NCBI GenBank assembly: GCA_964387945.1
Contig: CAYLYX010000001.1
Location: 186,001-250,000 of the forward strand
Direction: 5' to 3'
Source of the DNA: Parvicella sp964387945
Lineage (GTDB): Bacteria; Bacteroidota; Bacteroidia; Flavobacteriales_D; Parvicellaceae
Length of the DNA stretch: 64,000 nucleotides
How positions within the stretch are numbered: position 1 is the stretch's first letter; every line of letters starts with the position of its first letter. A program made the position numbers and the translations under genes. Under the pieces are notes generated by a model. It made no database searches, was not told the DNA's origin, and saw nothing but the letters and a program-made list of their open reading frames with translations. Shown one piece after another: positions 62,830 through 64,000 of this stretch.

Positions 62830-63303
62830 CTACACTTTGATCTGACGTTTAATACTTTCCTCTAAAGAAATCAACGTATCCGTTCTCACCACTGACTTAA
62901 TGGACTGAATCTTATGATTCAACAAATCGTATAAGTGCTGTGTGTTTCTACAGTGCAACTTCAGAAAAATACTGTATTCACCAGTAGTAAAGTAAGCTTC
63001 TACTACTTCTGGAATTTCCTTCAGTTCTTCTACGACCTGTTCATAATCCGATCCATGCTCTAGATAAACACCTAGGAAAGCCGTCATATCATACCCCAAT
63101 TTCACGGGATCAACAATCAAGGTCGATTTTCTAACCACACCTAATGTCTCTAACTTTTTCATTCGAACATGAATTGTTCCTGGTGAAACGATCAATTTAC
63201 TGGCAATTTCTGTATAAGGAGTCTTGGCATCTGCAATCAAAATATTCAAAATATCCCGATCCAAATCATCAATCTCGTAATGGACGTCATGTTTCTGATA
63301 CAT
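62830..63303 (-). CDS. Lrp/AsnC family transcriptional regulator
   Basis: 157 aa, the usual length. N-terminal winged helix-turn-helix (DDLDRDILNILIADAKTPYTEIASKLIVSPGTIHVRMKKLETLGVVRKS) followed by the RAM/AsnC ligand domain (VKLGYDMTAFLGVYLEHGSDYEQVVEELKEIPEVVEAYFTTGEYSIFLKLHCRNTQHLYDLL). It is predicted to sense an amino acid. A perfect palindrome 26 bp upstream of its start is the likely autoregulatory site. Confidence 0.93.
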   Translation of the reverse strand: MYQKHDVHYEIDDLDRDILNILIADAKTPYTEIASKLIVSPGTIHVRMKKLETLGVVRKSTLIVDPVKLGYDMTAFLGVYLEHGSDYEQVVEELKEIPEVVEAYFTTGEYSIFLKLHCRNTQHLYDLLNHKIQSIKSVVRTDTLISLEESIKRQIKV

Positions 63304-63328
63304 AATTTACATTTTTAATAAAAGTTAC

Positions 63329-63343
63329 GCATAATTTTTATGC
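63329..63343. promoter_or_regulatory. Palindromic operator, probable Lrp/AsnC site
   Basis: GCATAATTTTTATGC: a perfect 6-bp inverted repeat around three T, 15 bp in all, the size and AT-rich centre typical for Lrp/AsnC sites. It lies 26 bp upstream of the regulator start, so negative autoregulation is likely. Confidence 0.55.
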
Positions 63344-63377
63344 TATATGTAAAAATATATATTTTTAATTATATTAT

Positions 63378-63408
63378 TTGCATTGTTTTAGTTAATTTAA
63401 TAAATTTG
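63378..63408 (+). promoter_or_regulatory. Promoter of the structured RNA
   Basis: TTG at 63378-63380 (part of TTTG), 20-bp spacer, and TAAATTTG at 63401-63408: full consensus on both elements. Transcription should begin near 63413-63416, about 20 nt ahead of the tRNA-like 5' stem. Confidence 0.65.
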
Positions 63409-63414
63409 TATCAA

Positions 63415-63799
63415 CAAAAGTTCTTATTTATACTGTGAGGTGATGAAATGGCAGACATGCCCTCCTGTCTCGGGGGTGAGAATAAGGGATAAACACATTG
63501 TAGAAGACAATTGTCGCAGATCTAATTGTAGAAAGACATGTTTTCAGGTTCCGATAGCCATCGGAATGACCACCAATTGTTATTGCAAGGTTAAACGATT
63601 TTTGCAGTGTTGCTAACCGCTTCGTGGAGGTTCGAATCCTTCTCTCACAGCAGAACGTAAAGTTCAAACGACATCGATGATGCAAGCAAGGAAGTGTCAT
63701 CGAGTTGCTTTTTCAGACGGAAAAGTAAGAGGTAGTAGTTTTGTAGTAGCTTCGAGGTTTTATTAGGGAGGGGTCCCTTTTAAAGCCTCGAAGTTTTTT
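63415..63799 (+). ncRNA. Unidentified structured RNA with tRNA-like ends and a giant variable region
   Basis: About 385 nt framed by a consensus promoter and an intrinsic terminator. The 5' side has CTGTGAG (63433-63439), a D arm (ATG 63443-63445 with CAT 63456-63458; loop AAATGGCAGA with GG and both invariant A positions), and an anticodon-like arm (CCCTC 63460-63464, GGGGG 63472-63476, 7-nt loop with GTC). The 3' side has a T arm (GGAGG TTCGAAT CCTTC, 63626-63642) and CTCACAG (63644-63650), pairing with CTGTGAG over 7 bp. The roughly 150 nt between the anticodon-like and T arms have their own hairpins, e.g. TTCCGAT AGCC ATCGGAA (63549-63566). It is not a standard tRNA (no CCA), nor tmRNA (no ALAA tag frame). 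Confidence 0.55.
63750..63799 (+). terminator. Intrinsic terminator of the structured RNA
   Basis: CTTCGAGG (63750-63757) pairs perfectly with CCTCGAAG (63786-63793), with a nested AGGGA/TCCCT hairpin (GGGG loop) inside, and six T follow. The end of the T-run forms TATATTTG (63799-63806), a -7 box for the next gene. Confidence 0.8.
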
Positions 63800-63821
63800 A
63801 TATTTGATCAAAACTAAATAT

Positions 63822-64000
63822 ATGCTCAATAATCTCGACTTTTCGAAAATCATATTTATCGACATTGAAACCGTTCCGGTTGTCTATCACTTTTCTGAAT
63901 TAGATGAACGTGGCAAAGAACTCTGGGACAAAAAAACACGATTTCTACAAGACAGGGACGGGCTTTCTCCTGCTCAGGTCTATGAAAAAGCGGGAATTTA
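63822..64000 (+). CDS. 3'-5' exonuclease related to DNA polymerase B exonuclease (partial, N-terminal)
   Basis: First 59 residues of a gene that leaves the window. KIIFIDIETVPVVYHFSEL carries the DxE of exonuclease motif I (FIDIETVP), the hallmark of the PolB-type predicted 3'-5' exonuclease family (PF10108). LDERGKELWDKKTRFL and GLSPAQVYEKAGI follow, as in the Bacteroidota members. The ATG is 15 bp after the -7 box TATATTTG at 63799-63806. It could also be read through from the upstream structured RNA if the terminator is leaky. Confidence 0.8.
   Translation, partial: MLNNLDFSKIIFIDIETVPVVYHFSELDERGKELWDKKTRFLQDRDGLSPAQVYEKAGI

Noticed and set aside
63428..63700. 90-aa minus-strand frame over the structured RNA
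   Set aside because: It is antisense to a promoter-terminator-framed RNA with tRNA-like stems; its Arg/Thr-rich composition is typical of spurious frames over tRNA-type sequence.
63415..63799. The RNA as tmRNA (ssrA)
   Set aside because: No ALAA-type tag frame, no G3-U70 pair in the acceptor stem, and no CCA; the GCA that could be a resume codon leads to an unrelated peptide.
63415..63799. The RNA as a tRNA interrupted by a group I intron
   Set aside because: The anticodon-like stem is already closed in the 5' half, and none of the conserved P, Q, R, S core segments is visible; the insert is also shorter than typical group I introns.
1..64000. Mobile elements, prophage, CRISPR or rRNA
   Set aside because: No transposase or integrase genes, no direct-repeat/spacer pattern and no rRNA segments were visible.

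Overview
The window comes from a marine-type member of the Bacteroidota, most likely order Flavobacteriales (Cryomorphaceae or a relative). The evidence is type IX secretion (T9SS) C-terminal sorting domains, DUF5686 and DUF4139 proteins, YwqK/MORN_2 proteins, TlpA/DUF4369 lipoproteins, Bacteroidota -7 promoter boxes of the form TAnnTTTG with almost no Shine-Dalgarno sequences, many TTG/GTG starts and an AT-rich composition. Gene density is high, with many 1-4 bp stop/start overlaps. I saw no insertion sequence, CRISPR array, prophage or rRNA.

Layout. 1-6.6 kb: end of a lipoprotein gene, a secreted HExxH peptidase, a STAS-like protein, then a patatin / DUF481-like / tex / MobA-MoaD fusion / moaE run. 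6.7-14.6 kb: DUF4139 protein, a T9SS adhesin-like protein, proline dehydrogenase, two more STAS-like proteins, recG and a lipoprotein. 14.7-22.5 kb: lpxK, punA, gatB, two TlpA-like thioredoxin proteins, an AI-2E transporter, a nitrilase-family amidase. 22.5-28 kb: dxs, an SDR, and a tandem triplet of uncharacterised secreted paralogues. 28-37 kb: queD, an outer-membrane barrel, waaA, tsaB, lptB, a DUF5686 barrel, tatC, a cytochrome b-like membrane protein with cytochrome c, and a thioredoxin-membrane fusion. 37-45 kb: two YwqK proteins, an S8 protease with T9SS tail, cysH, sigZ with a previously easy-to-miss 46-aa metallothionein-like gene, and an AtoE transporter. 45-50.7 kb: a cytochrome c oxidase assembly and subunit operon (cyoE, two cox3, cox4, two SCO proteins, DUF420). 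50.7-54.4 kb: moeA, a TSUP exporter and two parts of a FecCD-type ABC importer, whose binding protein lies 7 kb away at 61.5-62.6 kb.

Most interesting are two systems. Between the two parts of the ABC importer sits a compact cluster (54.4-61.5 kb) that looks like a Bacteroidota analogue of a chaperone-usher fibre system: a PapD-like periplasmic chaperone, two paralogous secreted subunits separated by a long intercistronic hairpin, a 1159-aa Ig-barrel-SPOR outer-membrane protein in the usher position, and a MORN repeat protein. At 63.4-63.8 kb there is an unidentified structured RNA with a good promoter and terminator. Its ends fold like a tRNA (acceptor, D arm, anticodon-like arm, T arm) but about 140-165 nt are inserted where the variable region should be. 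Functional calls are from motif and family recognition only; no searches were run.
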